A stretch of 64,000 nucleotides of DNA from Fimbriiglobus ruber (lineage in GTDB: Bacteria > Planctomycetota > Planctomycetia > Gemmatales > Gemmataceae), in contig NZ_NIDE01000004.1 of the NCBI RefSeq assembly GCF_002197845.1, positions 62,001 through 126,000 of the forward strand, read 5' to 3'. Positions 1-8,780 of the stretch are shown in pieces. The notes below the pieces were generated by a model. The model was not told where the DNA came from, made no database searches, and worked only from the letters and a program-made list of their open reading frames with translations. Within the stretch, counting starts at the first letter, position 1. Each line of letters starts with the position of its first letter. Both the position numbers and the translations under genes were made by a program.

Positions 1-1086
1 CTCTTCTGGTCCAAGAGTCTATCAGCCCGCGAACGGGAGCAGTGGGAGCTAATGCGGCACGAGCACTGGGTTCAGGCTCACCCGCCGGGCATGACGCTGT
101 TCACCGCCCCGTTCGTCCGGCTGTTCGGCGTCCTCGGCACCCAGGTCGCTTTCCTGCTGTTGTCGTTGGTTTGCCTCGGTTACACCCTCCGGGTCATCCA
201 CCGCGAACTCTGGCCCGACGCCCCCGCGCCGCTGGTTATCGCCGTCGCGATTGCGGTGGTCGGGTGGGATCCTGTCGTCGACGTACTCCGACTCGGTCAA
301 CCCGGGCTCATTCTGGTCGCGCTCCTGACGGCCGCGTGGGCCAACGTCCGTAAGGGCAGAGAGGGGGTAGGTGGAGCTTTTGTGGCTGTGGCCGTGTCGC
401 TGAAGTTAATCCCCGCAGTCCTCTTCGTTCCACTGTTGGCACAACACCGGCGGGCGTTCGCGACAGCCCTTTTGGTCCTCGCTCTCGTTGCGGCAACCAT
501 CGCTGCCATCGTTCCTTGGTCAGACCTCGTCGAATACCGCGTGACGGCTGACGGCGTGGTGGAGGAATACGCCGCGTTCCCGGGCAACATCTCCCTGCTC
601 GGGGCTTACGCGCGGGTCGCCCGTGCCGTTGGGCAGCCGTTGGGCACCGCGAAACTGGCCTGGGCGGTGACCGGCGGTGCGATCGCACTCGGGCTCTTAT
701 GGGGCTTGGTTCGGGCCAATCGAAGTGTGGCCGAGACGGACCGTGGGTTCGCCCTGGGGACGGCACTCATGCCGCTCGCCTCCCCGGTGGCCTGGGATCA
801 CTACCTCGTGTTCCTGATCCTGCCCCTGGCAATCCTCGGCCGCATGGTCTACGTAAATTCGTCGAGCTATCGGGCACGGGTGGCGTTTTGGGCCTTGCTC
901 GCCGCCCTCGCCATCACGGACCACACGTACATCTGGGCGATCGACACGGTTCGCGAGGCCGGGCTGACGGTCCTGGAACTCGGCCTCGTCGAACCGCTAC
1001 GGGTGTGGCTGATCGCGGCCGTTCTGGGCTGGCTGGCCGTCATCCGGACGCCCGCCGAGTCTTTGCAGTCTGCGGGGTCGGTATGA
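1..1086 (+). CDS. Glycosyltransferase family 87 (DUF2029-like) membrane protein, 5' partial
   Basis: The reading frame is open to the first base, so the N-terminus lies outside the window; the ATG at 52 is probably internal. The product is a polytopic membrane protein with many hydrophobic segments, and its spacing of charged loops and Pro/Trp-rich turns (for example SPVAWDHYLVFLILPLAIL near the C-terminus) is typical of the DUF2029/GT87 mannosyltransferase-like family, which use polyprenyl-linked sugars outside the membrane. The stop codon overlaps the next start as ATGA at 1083, so the two genes are translationally coupled. Family assignment is by overall resemblance; the substrate is unknown. 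Confidence 0.7.
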   Translation, partial: LFWSKSLSAREREQWELMRHEHWVQAHPPGMTLFTAPFVRLFGVLGTQVAFLLLSLVCLGYTLRVIHRELWPDAPAPLVIAVAIAVVGWDPVVDVLRLGQPGLILVALLTAAWANVRKGREGVGGAFVAVAVSLKLIPAVLFVPLLAQHRRAFATALLVLALVAATIAAIVPWSDLVEYRVTADGVVEEYAAFPGNISLLGAYARVARAVGQPLGTAKLAWAVTGGAIALGLLWGLVRANRSVAETDRGFALGTALMPLASPVAWDHYLVFLILPLAILGRMVYVNSSSYRARVAFWALLAALAITDHTYIWAIDTVREAGLTVLELGLVEPLRVWLIAAVLGWLAVIRTPAESLQSAGSV

Positions 1087-2707
1087 CATTCCTTCCGCGG
1101 GCTCCGTGGTGGCCGCTCGGCGTCGTCCTGATGGCGGTCCTCGGCGGCCATCTTTACGCTTCACCGGCGGGCGAACCGTTCAAGAATCACGACGAAACCC
1201 GGCACGTCATGACCGGGGTCTTCTTCCACGACCTCGCCTTCGATCTACCGACCGCCGCGAGCGACCCGAAGGGGTACGCGGTGCGGTACTACACCCAATA
1301 CCCGGCACTCGGGTTACTCGCCTGGCCGCCACTCTTTCACATGGTGGAGGGGTTGGCCATGACGCTGCTCGGGACGAGTTACCTGACGGCCCGGGCGGTC
1401 CTGACGCTGTACGTCATCCTGGCCGCCGTTTATGCCTACCGGCTGGCCGCCCGGACCCACGGTCCACGGATCGCCATCGTGAGCCTGGCCGTCCTGATGT
1501 TTTCTCCCGTGGTGTTCGACTACAGCCGGTACGTCTTGCTTGAAGTCCCGACGCTCGCCCTCGTTCTCGGGGCGGTGTTTCACTTCGAGCGCTACCTGAC
1601 GGACCTCCGGGCGCGCGACGCGTGGCTGGCTTGTCTGTTCGCCGCCGCTGCCGCTTTGACACGATTCGACGGGATTCTGCTCCTGCCGTATGTCCTCATC
1701 CGCCTCACCGCGACTTGGAATTTTGCGTTGGTCCTTCGCCGACCGGTTGTCCTGGGCGTGGCCGCCGCTCTCCTGCTGACGGTCCCTTATTACTTGCTAA
1801 CCTGGCGAGAATACGGGACCGGCGTTACAACCGCGGCGGCCGCCGGGACCGCCCCCGATTCGACCGGGTTTCTCGACCCGAATAACTTCTGGCTGTATCC
1901 TGCGTTCGTGTACAAGCAGATGGGGTGGGTGACGGCGGTCACGGCGGGGGTTGGGCTGGTTTATTGCCTGTTCGCACGGCGGGCGGGGTGCGGTCCGTAC
2001 TTCGGACTGGTCGTCGCGACCTATGTGACCTTCGTGCCGCTGGCCGAACCGGACTTGCGACATGCGATCTACTGGGTGCCGGCGCTGGCCGTCTTCGCGA
2101 CCATACTCGTCGACCAGGCGTACCGCCTCGGCCGACCGGCCGGCATGGTGGCCAGCGCGGCCCTAGTTGGCGTCACGGCCTACGTGGGGATCGGCCACAC
2201 CGGCTTCGCCCTTCACGGGTACGCCGACGCCGCCCGGTACGTGGTCGCCAATCGCACGACCGACCGGCCAGTGTTGTTCGAGGGCGTGCTGACGGGCGGC
2301 TTCGTTTACCAGATCCGTCAAGCCGACCCGGACCGCCGCCTGTGGGTACTCCGCGGCGACAAGCTCTTCTACGCGGTCCTCAGCGACCCGCACGGGAAGT
2401 ACGAGGAGTTCGCCGGCACCGACGCGGACGTGCTGGCCGTCCTTCACGAAGCGGACCCGGAGTACATCGTCGTGGAGGAGCCGCAGTTACTGTTTGATCT
2501 GCCCGCGGCCGACCGCCTCCGGGCCGTGCTGCGAGCGCACCCGAGCGGTTCCGATTGGAGTATGAGGTGCCGCTGCGGACGAATCACCACGAGTTCCGGA
2601 AGGTGACGCTGCAAATCTGGAAGAAGTTGGACCGCAACCCGGCCGCCCCGACGGGAGTGGCCATTCCCGTACTCGGATTGGGCAAGACGCTGGGTACGAA
2701 AAAGTAG
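1083..2707 (+). CDS. ArnT/PMT-like glycosyltransferase family 39 membrane protein, with frameshift near 2540
   Basis: Starts at the ATG overlapping the upstream stop. The N-terminus has one membrane segment, then an exoplasmic loop with HDETRH and YTQYPALGLLAWPPLF, the usual arrangement of family 39 glycosyltransferases with an acidic residue in the first loop. About eight further membrane segments follow, then a soluble C-terminal part. The frame runs to a stop at 2606, but protein-like sequence (ERFRLEYEVPLRTNHH..KTLGTKK) continues in the +1 frame to TAG at 2705. One extra C in the CCC run at 2540-2542 would join the two. I therefore give the whole span. Probably transfers a sugar from a lipid carrier to a cell-surface acceptor. 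Confidence 0.75.
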
Positions 2708-2816
2708 CCGCACTTTTCGGGGCACGATCTTGCGGCCGCCTCGCGGGCCAATCAAGATGTCCCACACGGGCTGCGCCTTTTCCAAACCGGCCCGCCCTCT
2801 CTTTCCGAGGCCAACA

Positions 2817-3727
2817 ATGACCCGCCGATTCTGGGCGTTCCTTCCACTCGTAGCGTTGTTGTGGCTGGCGGCCCCGGCTTCCGCCCCGGCCGCCGACCCG
2901 ACCCCTTCGACCAGTCGGACGTACCGATCGAGGAGAAGCCGACCGATCCGGCCCTGGCCAAGATCGTTCTGATCGCGGGCCATCCCACTCCGAAGCTGAA
3001 GTCTGGCGAGCATGAATACTTCGCGGGCTGCGCGCTGCTCTGGAAAATGCTGAAGCAAACGCCGGGCGTATTTCCCGTCGTGGTCCGCGACGCGTGGCCG
3101 AAGAAGGCGGACACGTTGACGGGGGCGAAGGCGGTCGTCCTCTTCCTCGAAGGCGGCGACGTTCACTCCGCCCTGAAGGGCGACCACATGCAAGAACTGC
3201 TGGCCCTCGAACGGGCGGGAACCGGCATCGTCCACTTGCACTCGGCCATCGACTACCCCAAGGACTACGGCGACCGCACGCGGACCCTCGCCGGGGCTGC
3301 CTGGGAAAAGGGCTATTCGCTCCGTGCCCACTGGGTCTCGTCGTTCGAGACGTTCCCGGACCACCCGGTCTGCCGAGGCGTTACGCCGTTCAAAATCGAC
3401 GACGGGTGGCTCTGGAAACTGCGATTCGTGCCGGACATGAAAGGGATAACGCCGCTACTGCGAACCAAGTCCCCGAAAGCGGCAACCACGACCACCGACG
3501 ATGAGGCCATCATTTCGTGGGCTTACGACCGGCCGAGCGGGGGCAAATCATTCGCGTTTACGGGCTGCCACTTGCACGACAGCTGGAAACAAGAAGGGTA
3601 TCGGCGGTTCCTCGTCAACGGGATTCTCTGGTCAGCTGGCCGGGAGATTCCGCCCGGCGGTGCCCCCGTCGCCCTCGACGCCAAAGACGCTTGGAAGCAC
3701 CTCGACCGCAAGCCAGCGAGTAAATAA
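2817..3727 (+). CDS. ThuA-like domain protein with signal peptide, with frameshift near 2897
   Basis: The body of the protein (from about 2905) reads KIVLIAGHPTP..GEHEY, LFLEGGDVH, GTGIVHLHSAIDYP and GKSFAFTGCHLHDSW, the pattern of ThuA/trehalose-utilisation domains, a class I amidotransferase-like fold common in planctomycetes and often found with sugar catabolism. In its own frame there is only a GTG at 2861 and no export signal. A good signal peptide (MTRRFWAFLPLVALLWLAAPASA) starts at ATG 2817 in another frame, and one extra C in the CCC run at 2897-2899 fuses the two cleanly. I take this as one exported protein of about 300 residues with a sequencing-type frameshift. Enzymatic activity is not established for most family members. 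Confidence 0.7.
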
Positions 3728-3764
3728 TGGGGTTCTGTCGAACCTGAAACAGCATCAACGTCGT

Positions 3765-3808
3765 TAAACGAGCGAGCCCGGAACAATCGTCCCGGGCTCG
3801 CTCGTTTA
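3765..3808. terminator. Bidirectional hairpin terminator
   Basis: A 17-bp perfect inverted repeat (TAAACGAGCGAGCCCGG at 3765-3781 and its complement at 3792-3808) lies between the convergent stops at 3727 and 3819. The arms end in T/A tracts on both strands, so it can terminate both genes. Confidence 0.8.
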
Positions 3809-3818
3809 TTTCCCGTCG

Positions 3819-4235
3819 TTACTTCGATTCGGTATCCTTCTTGGCCTTTTCCAGTAAGTCGGAGATCTTCTTCTGAAGCTCTTCGAGTTTAGCCTTATCG
3901 TCCTCGTTCAGTTCCTTGTCGCTCAGGTCTTGTTCGTGCTTGTTCAGTTCTTCGATTTCTTGCGACAGCGCGTCGACCTGTTTCTGGAGCTTGGTCTTCT
4001 CGTCGTCTTTGGCCTCGGCGGCCTTCTTCTTCATGTCGGCGAGTTTGTCCGCCAACTTCTTCTTCTTGTCGACGACATATTCCTTGGCCTTGGCCTTGTC
4101 GCTGTTGAACTTCGCCCGGTCGAAGTTGACGTGAATTCCCGTCTCGTCCTTCTTCACCCCGAACCAGCCCTGATAGTAGGCCACCCCGCCCCCAATCAAA
4201 GCCAGGACCACGACGCCGATAATGACTTTTTTCAT
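3819..4235 (-). CDS. Small membrane-anchored coiled-coil protein
   Basis: Start chosen at the ATG at 4235 (MKKVIIGVVVLALIGGGVAYY), because an N-terminal membrane anchor begins there and a GGAG lies about 10 bases upstream; an in-frame start 33 bases further upstream adds only a polar leader. After the anchor the protein is almost wholly charged (runs of K, E and D with Leu at heptad-like spacing), so residues of about 40 to the end should form a long coiled coil. No enzymatic motif is visible and I do not recognise a family. It could be a periplasmic spacer or structural protein. It ends at the shared terminator with the ThuA-like gene. Confidence 0.7.
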   Translation of the reverse strand: MKKVIIGVVVLALIGGGVAYYQGWFGVKKDETGIHVNFDRAKFNSDKAKAKEYVVDKKKKLADKLADMKKKAAEAKDDEKTKLQKQVDALSQEIEELNKHEQDLSDKELNEDDKAKLEELQKKISDLLEKAKKDTESK

Positions 4236-4553
4236 TGCTTCGTTCTCCGGGAAAGGAACACTATGCACGTTCTATCTTGTCTGGCAAAGACGGACCGGAT
4301 CGGGCGACGTTACGATCTGCGTTAGCCGGTCCAGTATACCTCGGTCGGCAGCCCGCGGGCAGCGATTCCTTGGGACTTCTGGACACGCCGGCCCGTTTAC
4401 CGGCGCCTTGCCTACTGGAGTGTTCGTCGCACGCGGGCCAGTATTGCGAGAGGTGATCCGGATTTCCCGCATGCGTTTACCCTGTGTTCGCGCATCCCCG
4501 CGCCCGAATGTCGAAAAAACCTACGATTTCCCCAAAAACTCTCCGGCTCGTAG

Positions 4554-4582
4554 TTGGCCGGGCGGAGAACATCGCCTAGACT
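4554..4582 (+). promoter_or_regulatory. Sigma-70-type promoter candidate for the diadenylate cyclase gene
   Basis: TTGGCC at 4554-4559 and TAGACT at 4577-4582 are 17 bases apart, about 50 bases before the ATG at 4634. I see no gene in the rest of the 4236-4633 gap. Confidence 0.4.
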
Positions 4583-4633
4583 GTTGCGAAACCCTTCTCG
4601 CAGAACCGTTTCCAACAATCGGCCAGCGACCGC

Positions 4634-5593
4634 ATGAGTCTGCCGCTCCAGACGACGCAATTGATTCAGGCCGCCCGAGACCTCGTCAAGGGGCTCCCGG
4701 CCGATGCCGTGCTATTGCTCACGGAAACGTCCCTCGATTGGGACGAGGTGGGGCGGATTCTGGTCGGCTGCAAGCTGTTCGTGGCGGCCGAGAACCCGGC
4801 GCTGACCAAGCCGCTCAGGGACCGCCCGGAGTGGCACGTCATCGACCTGGAAGTGGACCCCATCCCGACCCAGGAGCGGTTGAGCAACGCCCTGTTGCAC
4901 GCGATCACGTCGAACCTGCTCCAACCCGGCGCGCACGTCGTCGTTCTTTACAACGGCATCGCAACTCAGGAAGACGCGCCGGAGCCGATTGACAGCGTGA
5001 GCGTCATTCACCTGGGCGAACACCTCGGCCGGATGACATCGCAAGACCTTCGCGTTCTCGGCACCTCGGTTCCGATGGATGTTCTCCGCTCGGTTGTCGA
5101 ACTCTCGACCGAGATCGGCCGCGAGGGGCGGGAGGGGCAGCCGATCGGGACCGTGCTGGTGGTCGGGGATACCCGGCGGGTGTTGAAGATGTCCCGCTTC
5201 CAAAACTTCAACCCGTTCCGCGGGTACACGAAAGCCGAGCGGGATATTCGGAACCGGGACGTCCGCGAGCAGATCAAGGAGATCGCCAAACTCGACGGCG
5301 CGATCCTGATCGGCCGGGATGGGATCGCCGAGGCGGCGTGCCTTTATCTGGACGTGCCGTCCGACGGGATCGACCTGGCGAAGGGGTTTGGCAGCCGGCA
5401 CATGGCGGCCGCGGGGATCAGCCAGCACACGAAAGCGATCGCGTTTTGCGTCAGCCAGTCGTCCGGCAGCTCGCGCGTCTTTCAGGACGGTTTGGTCAAG
5501 CTCCACATCGAACCGCTGGCCCGCCCGCACGTCTGGCAGCCCGTCCGCCTCGAAACCCACGACGCCGACGGTGCCGAGGAAGGCCACGATTGA
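4634..5593 (+). CDS. Diadenylate cyclase (DisA_N/DAC domain), c-di-AMP synthase
   Basis: The C-terminal third holds the hallmarks of the DAC domain that condenses two ATP into cyclic di-AMP: DGA at residues 221-223, GFGSRHMAAAG with the conserved R-H at about 255-256, and a Ser-rich stretch (SQSSGSS) followed by FQDGL. The first 200 residues are not part of DAC; they form an alpha/beta-looking region (ADAVLLLTETSLDWDEV, AHVVVLYNGIA, GTVLVVGDTRRVL) that could be a regulatory or fold-completing domain. It has no DNA-binding HhH region like DisA and no membrane helices like CdaA, so it is a cytosolic enzyme of a different architecture. Its targets in this organism are unknown. Confidence 0.8.
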   Translation: MSLPLQTTQLIQAARDLVKGLPADAVLLLTETSLDWDEVGRILVGCKLFVAAENPALTKPLRDRPEWHVIDLEVDPIPTQERLSNALLHAITSNLLQPGAHVVVLYNGIATQEDAPEPIDSVSVIHLGEHLGRMTSQDLRVLGTSVPMDVLRSVVELSTEIGREGREGQPIGTVLVVGDTRRVLKMSRFQNFNPFRGYTKAERDIRNRDVREQIKEIAKLDGAILIGRDGIAEAACLYLDVPSDGIDLAKGFGSRHMAAAGISQHTKAIAFCVSQSSGSSRVFQDGLVKLHIEPLARPHVWQPVRLETHDADGAEEGHD

Positions 5594-5635
5594 CTGTCGC
5601 CCGCCGAGACCCGTTTCGACTGCCGAATAGAAACG

Positions 5636-5670
5636 AAAAAAGCCCCGCAAGATGTTACCCTTGCGGGGCT
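5636..5670 (-). terminator. Rho-independent terminator of the tRNA-His gene
   Basis: Arms of 11 bases (AGCCCCGCAAG at 5641-5651 and its complement at 5660-5670). On the minus strand the hairpin is followed by a run of T (A-run at 5636-5640), just downstream of the tRNA 3' end. Confidence 0.75.
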
Positions 5671-5677
5671 TATGAAG

Positions 5678-5752
5678 GGTGAGTGAGGGGACTTGAACCC
5701 CCGACCCCCAGAGCCACAATCTGGTGCTCTAACCAGCTGAGCTACACCCACC
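5678..5752 (-). tRNA. tRNA-His (anticodon GTG)
   Basis: On the minus strand the sequence folds as a complete cloverleaf: acceptor GTGGGTG/CACTCAC, D-arm GCTCAGCTGGTTAGAGC, anticodon arm CCAGA-TTGTGGC-TCTGG with anticodon GTG, and T-arm around TTCAAGT. An extra G at the 5' end can face the C discriminator, the identity feature of histidine tRNA. CCA is not encoded. Confidence 0.95.
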
Positions 5753-5876
5753 ACGTCACTCGGTTGATTTTAGCGGCGCCCCCGCCGGTGACAAGATGTT
5801 ATTACTCGTGACCTCGCCGACTGATCCGCGACGGGCCGGTTCGGGCGATTGGAATGTCATTCCGGGGCCGGGTGCG

Positions 5877-5882
5877 TATAAT
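5877..5882 (+). promoter_or_regulatory. -10 element (TATAAT) upstream of tmRNA
   Basis: A consensus TATAAT lies 33 bases before the mature tmRNA 5' end. No strong -35 is seen at 17 bases; TGTCAT at 5855-5860 (16-base spacing) is the closest. The precursor would have a short 5' leader to be removed by RNase P. Confidence 0.5.
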
Positions 5883-5914
5883 ACCCGTGTCTGCCGAGCG
5901 CGGAGACGATCCCG

Positions 5915-6315
5915 GGGGGCGATCTGGATTCGACCGGGCAAGTTGATGTGCCGGTGGCGTGCCGAGGTTGATCGGTGGGCCTCGTAAATAGCCGATCACA
6001 CTTTAACTGCTGAACCGCAGTTTTCCCTCGCGGCTTAATAACCCGTGAGCCGTTCAGTAACCTTCGCCTGAGAGGTTGCTGATCGGACGCCAATTCAGGA
6101 TCGCGGGTGTTTGAGGGTCGGGGCAACCCGGTCCGCCTCGGTGGCCGCACCTGCTAAAAAATCTGACCGATAGTCTTCCGGGAACCCTGCTTGCTGGGGC
6201 TCCGGCGGACGAACATGGGGCGGCCGCAGGGTAGGCCCTAGGCATAAACAAGCTACGCACGTAGATGCCGGTATGTCGGTGCCACGGGACCCGGGTTCAA
6301 TTCCCGGCGCCTCCA
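5915..6315 (+). ncRNA. ssrA: tmRNA (ssrA)
   Basis: The 5' end GGGGGCG followed by ATCTGGATTCGACCGGG and the 3' end with a T-arm CCGGG-TTCAATT-CCCGG followed by CGCCTCC form the tRNA-like acceptor of one-piece tmRNA. The resume codon is GCC at 5991 and the tag reads ADHTLTAEPQFSLAA, followed by two TAA codons (6036-6041), so stalled proteins receive a degradation tag ending in the usual LAA. CCA is not encoded after the discriminator A at 6315. The RNA rescues stalled ribosomes together with SmpB, which is not in this window. Confidence 0.95.
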
Positions 6316-6318
6316 CTC

Positions 6319-6353
6319 AAGGCCCCTTGCGATCAGACGCAGGGGGCCTTTTT
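6319..6353 (+). terminator. Rho-independent terminator of tmRNA
   Basis: GGCCCCTTGCG pairs with CGCAGGGGGCC with one wobble/bulge, closed by a six-base loop and followed by TTTTT, starting four bases after the tmRNA. Confidence 0.8.
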
Positions 6354-6511
6354 CTTTGGGATTATGTTGAGACGCAAGTTCTGCAATGGAATGTTGGGCC
6401 TCAATACTCAAACTCGCCGTTACGGTTTTGCTGCCACACCTTCTGGGTTGTTCGCTATCGGTCCCCGTGATAAACTCTGGTTCGTATTTGATCAATTCGC
6501 GGAGGCCGGTC

Positions 6512-7288
6512 ATGGCGATGGACGACTTCGACGCGATGATTCATCGGACGTTAATTGACTACTTGATTCACACCAAACAACACGAACTTGCAGCGGTCAT
6601 ACTGGATGGCGAAGTCTGCTCCAAATATATTTTTGATCGGTATGAACTACCTGAGTTTGATCGTTTTTTTATCGACATCCCCGCTGCGGCATACCCTCTG
6701 ATCGGATCGAATGCACAGTCTCAACAAGCACTGACTGCGGCTATCCGAAAAGTGGCGAGCGGGCAAAAGCCGGAACATATGCCTGATATCCCAGTTGGGG
6801 AAATAGCGGTATCCTTCCGCATTAAGTTACTTACCGTTGAACCGGGATGGGAAGTTATCACCCGTTCTTTGCTCGCGAACCCGAAGGGGGCAAATCAAGC
6901 ACTCGTTTCGGACATCGCCAGTGACGGGCGGCCGCTTCATAAGTGGAATGAACTCCGGTACGCTTCCAAATCCGAAATCGCTGTCGCACAAGAGCTAGAA
7001 CAACGACAGGTGTTATTCTTTCCTTTAGCAGTCGGCGTCCGGGCTGAGACAGGAAAACATTGGAAGGATCATCGGGAGGCCGATTTTGTGGTCTGCGACA
7101 ACGGGAACTGGGGTATCCTCGAAGTGTCATACCATCCCGACCGCTATGAAATGGATGCCGAAAAGACTCGATGGTTTAAGAAGTCCGGTATCCTGTGCGT
7201 GGAGCATTTTCCGGCAGAGCGTTGCTATAAAGAACCTGAAGCAGTGGTTAATGAGTTCCTTTCCTTGCTCGCGAAGCACAAGCGTTGA
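6512..7288 (+). CDS. Hypothetical protein with PD-(D/E)XK nuclease-like C-terminus
   Basis: Start at ATG 6512 is favoured because GGAGG lies six bases upstream (6501-6505); the frame extends further up without a better signal. The 258-residue product is soluble. Its C-terminal half reads SEIAVAQELEQRQVLFFP, then READFVVCDNGNWGILEVSYHPD, the spacing E..D..(E)V seen in PD-(D/E)XK nucleases, although the usual E-x-K is EVS here, so activity is uncertain. The gene is visibly AT-richer than its neighbours, uses rarer codons, and sits directly behind the tmRNA, a classic integration site. It is likely acquired. No integrase accompanies it. Confidence 0.6.
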   Translation: MAMDDFDAMIHRTLIDYLIHTKQHELAAVILDGEVCSKYIFDRYELPEFDRFFIDIPAAAYPLIGSNAQSQQALTAAIRKVASGQKPEHMPDIPVGEIAVSFRIKLLTVEPGWEVITRSLLANPKGANQALVSDIASDGRPLHKWNELRYASKSEIAVAQELEQRQVLFFPLAVGVRAETGKHWKDHREADFVVCDNGNWGILEVSYHPDRYEMDAEKTRWFKKSGILCVEHFPAERCYKEPEAVVNEFLSLLAKHKR

Positions 7289-7344
7289 TCGAGTAAATCG
7301 CAAGGGATTGAATTCGCGGTATTTTCAGCCGGTGCCCCCCAGTG

Positions 7345-7358
7345 TCGAGTCGACTCGA
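7345..7358. other. 14-bp perfect palindrome in the gap between convergent genes
   Basis: TCGAGTCGACTCGA reads the same on both strands and lies between the stops at 7288 and 7386. It may be part of a weak terminator hairpin or a protein-binding site; no poly-T follows. Confidence 0.3.
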
Positions 7359-7385
7359 CTTTCCCTGTGGCAATGCCCTCTCCCA

Positions 7386-8768
7386 TCACGCCAAAATCTC
7401 ATTCACCACGCGCCCGTGCACATCGGTCAGCCGGAAGTCGCGGCCGCTATAGCGGTACGTCAGCCGCTCGTGGTCCAGCCCTAGTAGGTGCAGGATGGTC
7501 GCGTGCAGGTCGTGAACACTGACCTGGCCGTCCGCCGCGCGGAAGCCGAACTCGTCGGTCGCCCCGTGGACCATGCCGCCCTTCACGCCGCCGCCGGCCA
7601 TCCACATGGTGAAGCCGTAGTGGTTGTGGTCGCGGCCGTCGCCGTTCTCGGAGACGGGGGTGCGGCCGAACTCGCCGCCCCAGACGACCAGGGTGTCGTC
7701 CAGGAGGCCCCGCTGGCGGAGGTCTTTCAACAGGGCCGCGATCGGGCGATCGATCTGGCCGCACTTCTTCTTCAACTCGTCGTTGATCCGGGCGTGGTGG
7801 TCCCAGCCGCCGAGGGACAATTGCACGAACCGGACGCCCCGCTCCACCAACCGCCGGGCCAGCAGGCAGCCGCGGGCGAATTCGCCCTCCCCGTAGGCGT
7901 CCCGGTCCCGCGGCGTTTCGCGGCGGACATCGAACGCTTCGCCCGCGGCGGACTGCATCCGGAACGCCGTCTCCATCGCCCGGACGCGAGCCTCCAGTTG
8001 CGGGTCGTTCCCGTTCGCCGTGGCGTGCGCCCGATTGAAAGCCTGGAGAACGTCGAGCTGCCGTTTCTGGTCGGCGGGCGCGATGGCGGGGTTGCGGAGG
8101 TGCCGGATCATCTTCTCGGGGTCGGACTCGGCGGCCGTCACCCGGGTCGCCTGGAACTGCCCGGGCAGATATCCACTCCGCTCGAACCCGGTCTGGCCGA
8201 ACCCGCCCCCGAGCGACACGAACCCGGGCAGGTCCGCGTTCTCGGAGCCGAGGCCGTAAGAGACCCACGCCCCGACCCCCGGATGGACGGCGTCGATCCG
8301 GCCGGTGGCCAGGAAGTTCGCGGCCGGCGAGTGGTTCGGATTGATCGCGTGGACGGCCCGCAATACGCACAACTCGTCGGCGCACTCCCGGATGTTCGGG
8401 AGCAGGTCGCTCACCATCAGCCCGGACTTCCCGCCCGGCTGGAACTTGAACGGGGAGGGCAGCAACCCGCCGGTGATTCGCTCGGTCCGGAGGTCGGCGC
8501 TGCCCGGCCGCTTTCCGGCGTGACTCGCGAGAACCGGCTTCGGGTCGAACGTGTCGAGGTGCGACGGCCCCCCGGCCATGAACAGGAAAATCACCCGCCT
8601 GGCCCGCGGCTTGAAGTGCGGCTTACCCGGCGTGGCGGGCGGCACCGCGGGCGCGTCGGCGGCCTTCAAGTAGCTGGCCAGCCCGAGCAGACCGACGCTG
8701 CCGCCGAGTTCGCGGAGGAATGACCGGCGGGTCGGCCCGAACGGGTCGGCGGGGTCGGGTTGAGTCAT
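7386..8768 (-). CDS. DUF1501 family Tat-exported protein
   Basis: The N-terminus carries a twin-arginine signal (TRRSFLRELGGSVGLLGLASYL), so the protein is exported folded. Family marks are FLFMAGGPSHLDTFDPKP near residue 60, LSLGGWDHH and WGGEFGRTP in the C-terminal half, and DHNHYGFTMWMAGGG. DUF1501 proteins belong to the alkaline phosphatase/sulfatase superfamily by fold and are hugely expanded in planctomycetes; their biochemical role is not settled. It begins 12 bases after the end of the DUF1549/DUF1553 gene, the usual two-gene unit, so the pair is probably one transcript starting near 11162. Confidence 0.85.
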   Translation of the reverse strand: MTQPDPADPFGPTRRSFLRELGGSVGLLGLASYLKAADAPAVPPATPGKPHFKPRARRVIFLFMAGGPSHLDTFDPKPVLASHAGKRPGSADLRTERITGGLLPSPFKFQPGGKSGLMVSDLLPNIRECADELCVLRAVHAINPNHSPAANFLATGRIDAVHPGVGAWVSYGLGSENADLPGFVSLGGGFGQTGFERSGYLPGQFQATRVTAAESDPEKMIRHLRNPAIAPADQKRQLDVLQAFNRAHATANGNDPQLEARVRAMETAFRMQSAAGEAFDVRRETPRDRDAYGEGEFARGCLLARRLVERGVRFVQLSLGGWDHHARINDELKKKCGQIDRPIAALLKDLRQRGLLDDTLVVWGGEFGRTPVSENGDGRDHNHYGFTMWMAGGGVKGGMVHGATDEFGFRAADGQVSVHDLHATILHLLGLDHERLTYRYSGRDFRLTDVHGRVVNEILA

Positions 8769-8780
8769 GACGGCACGCGG

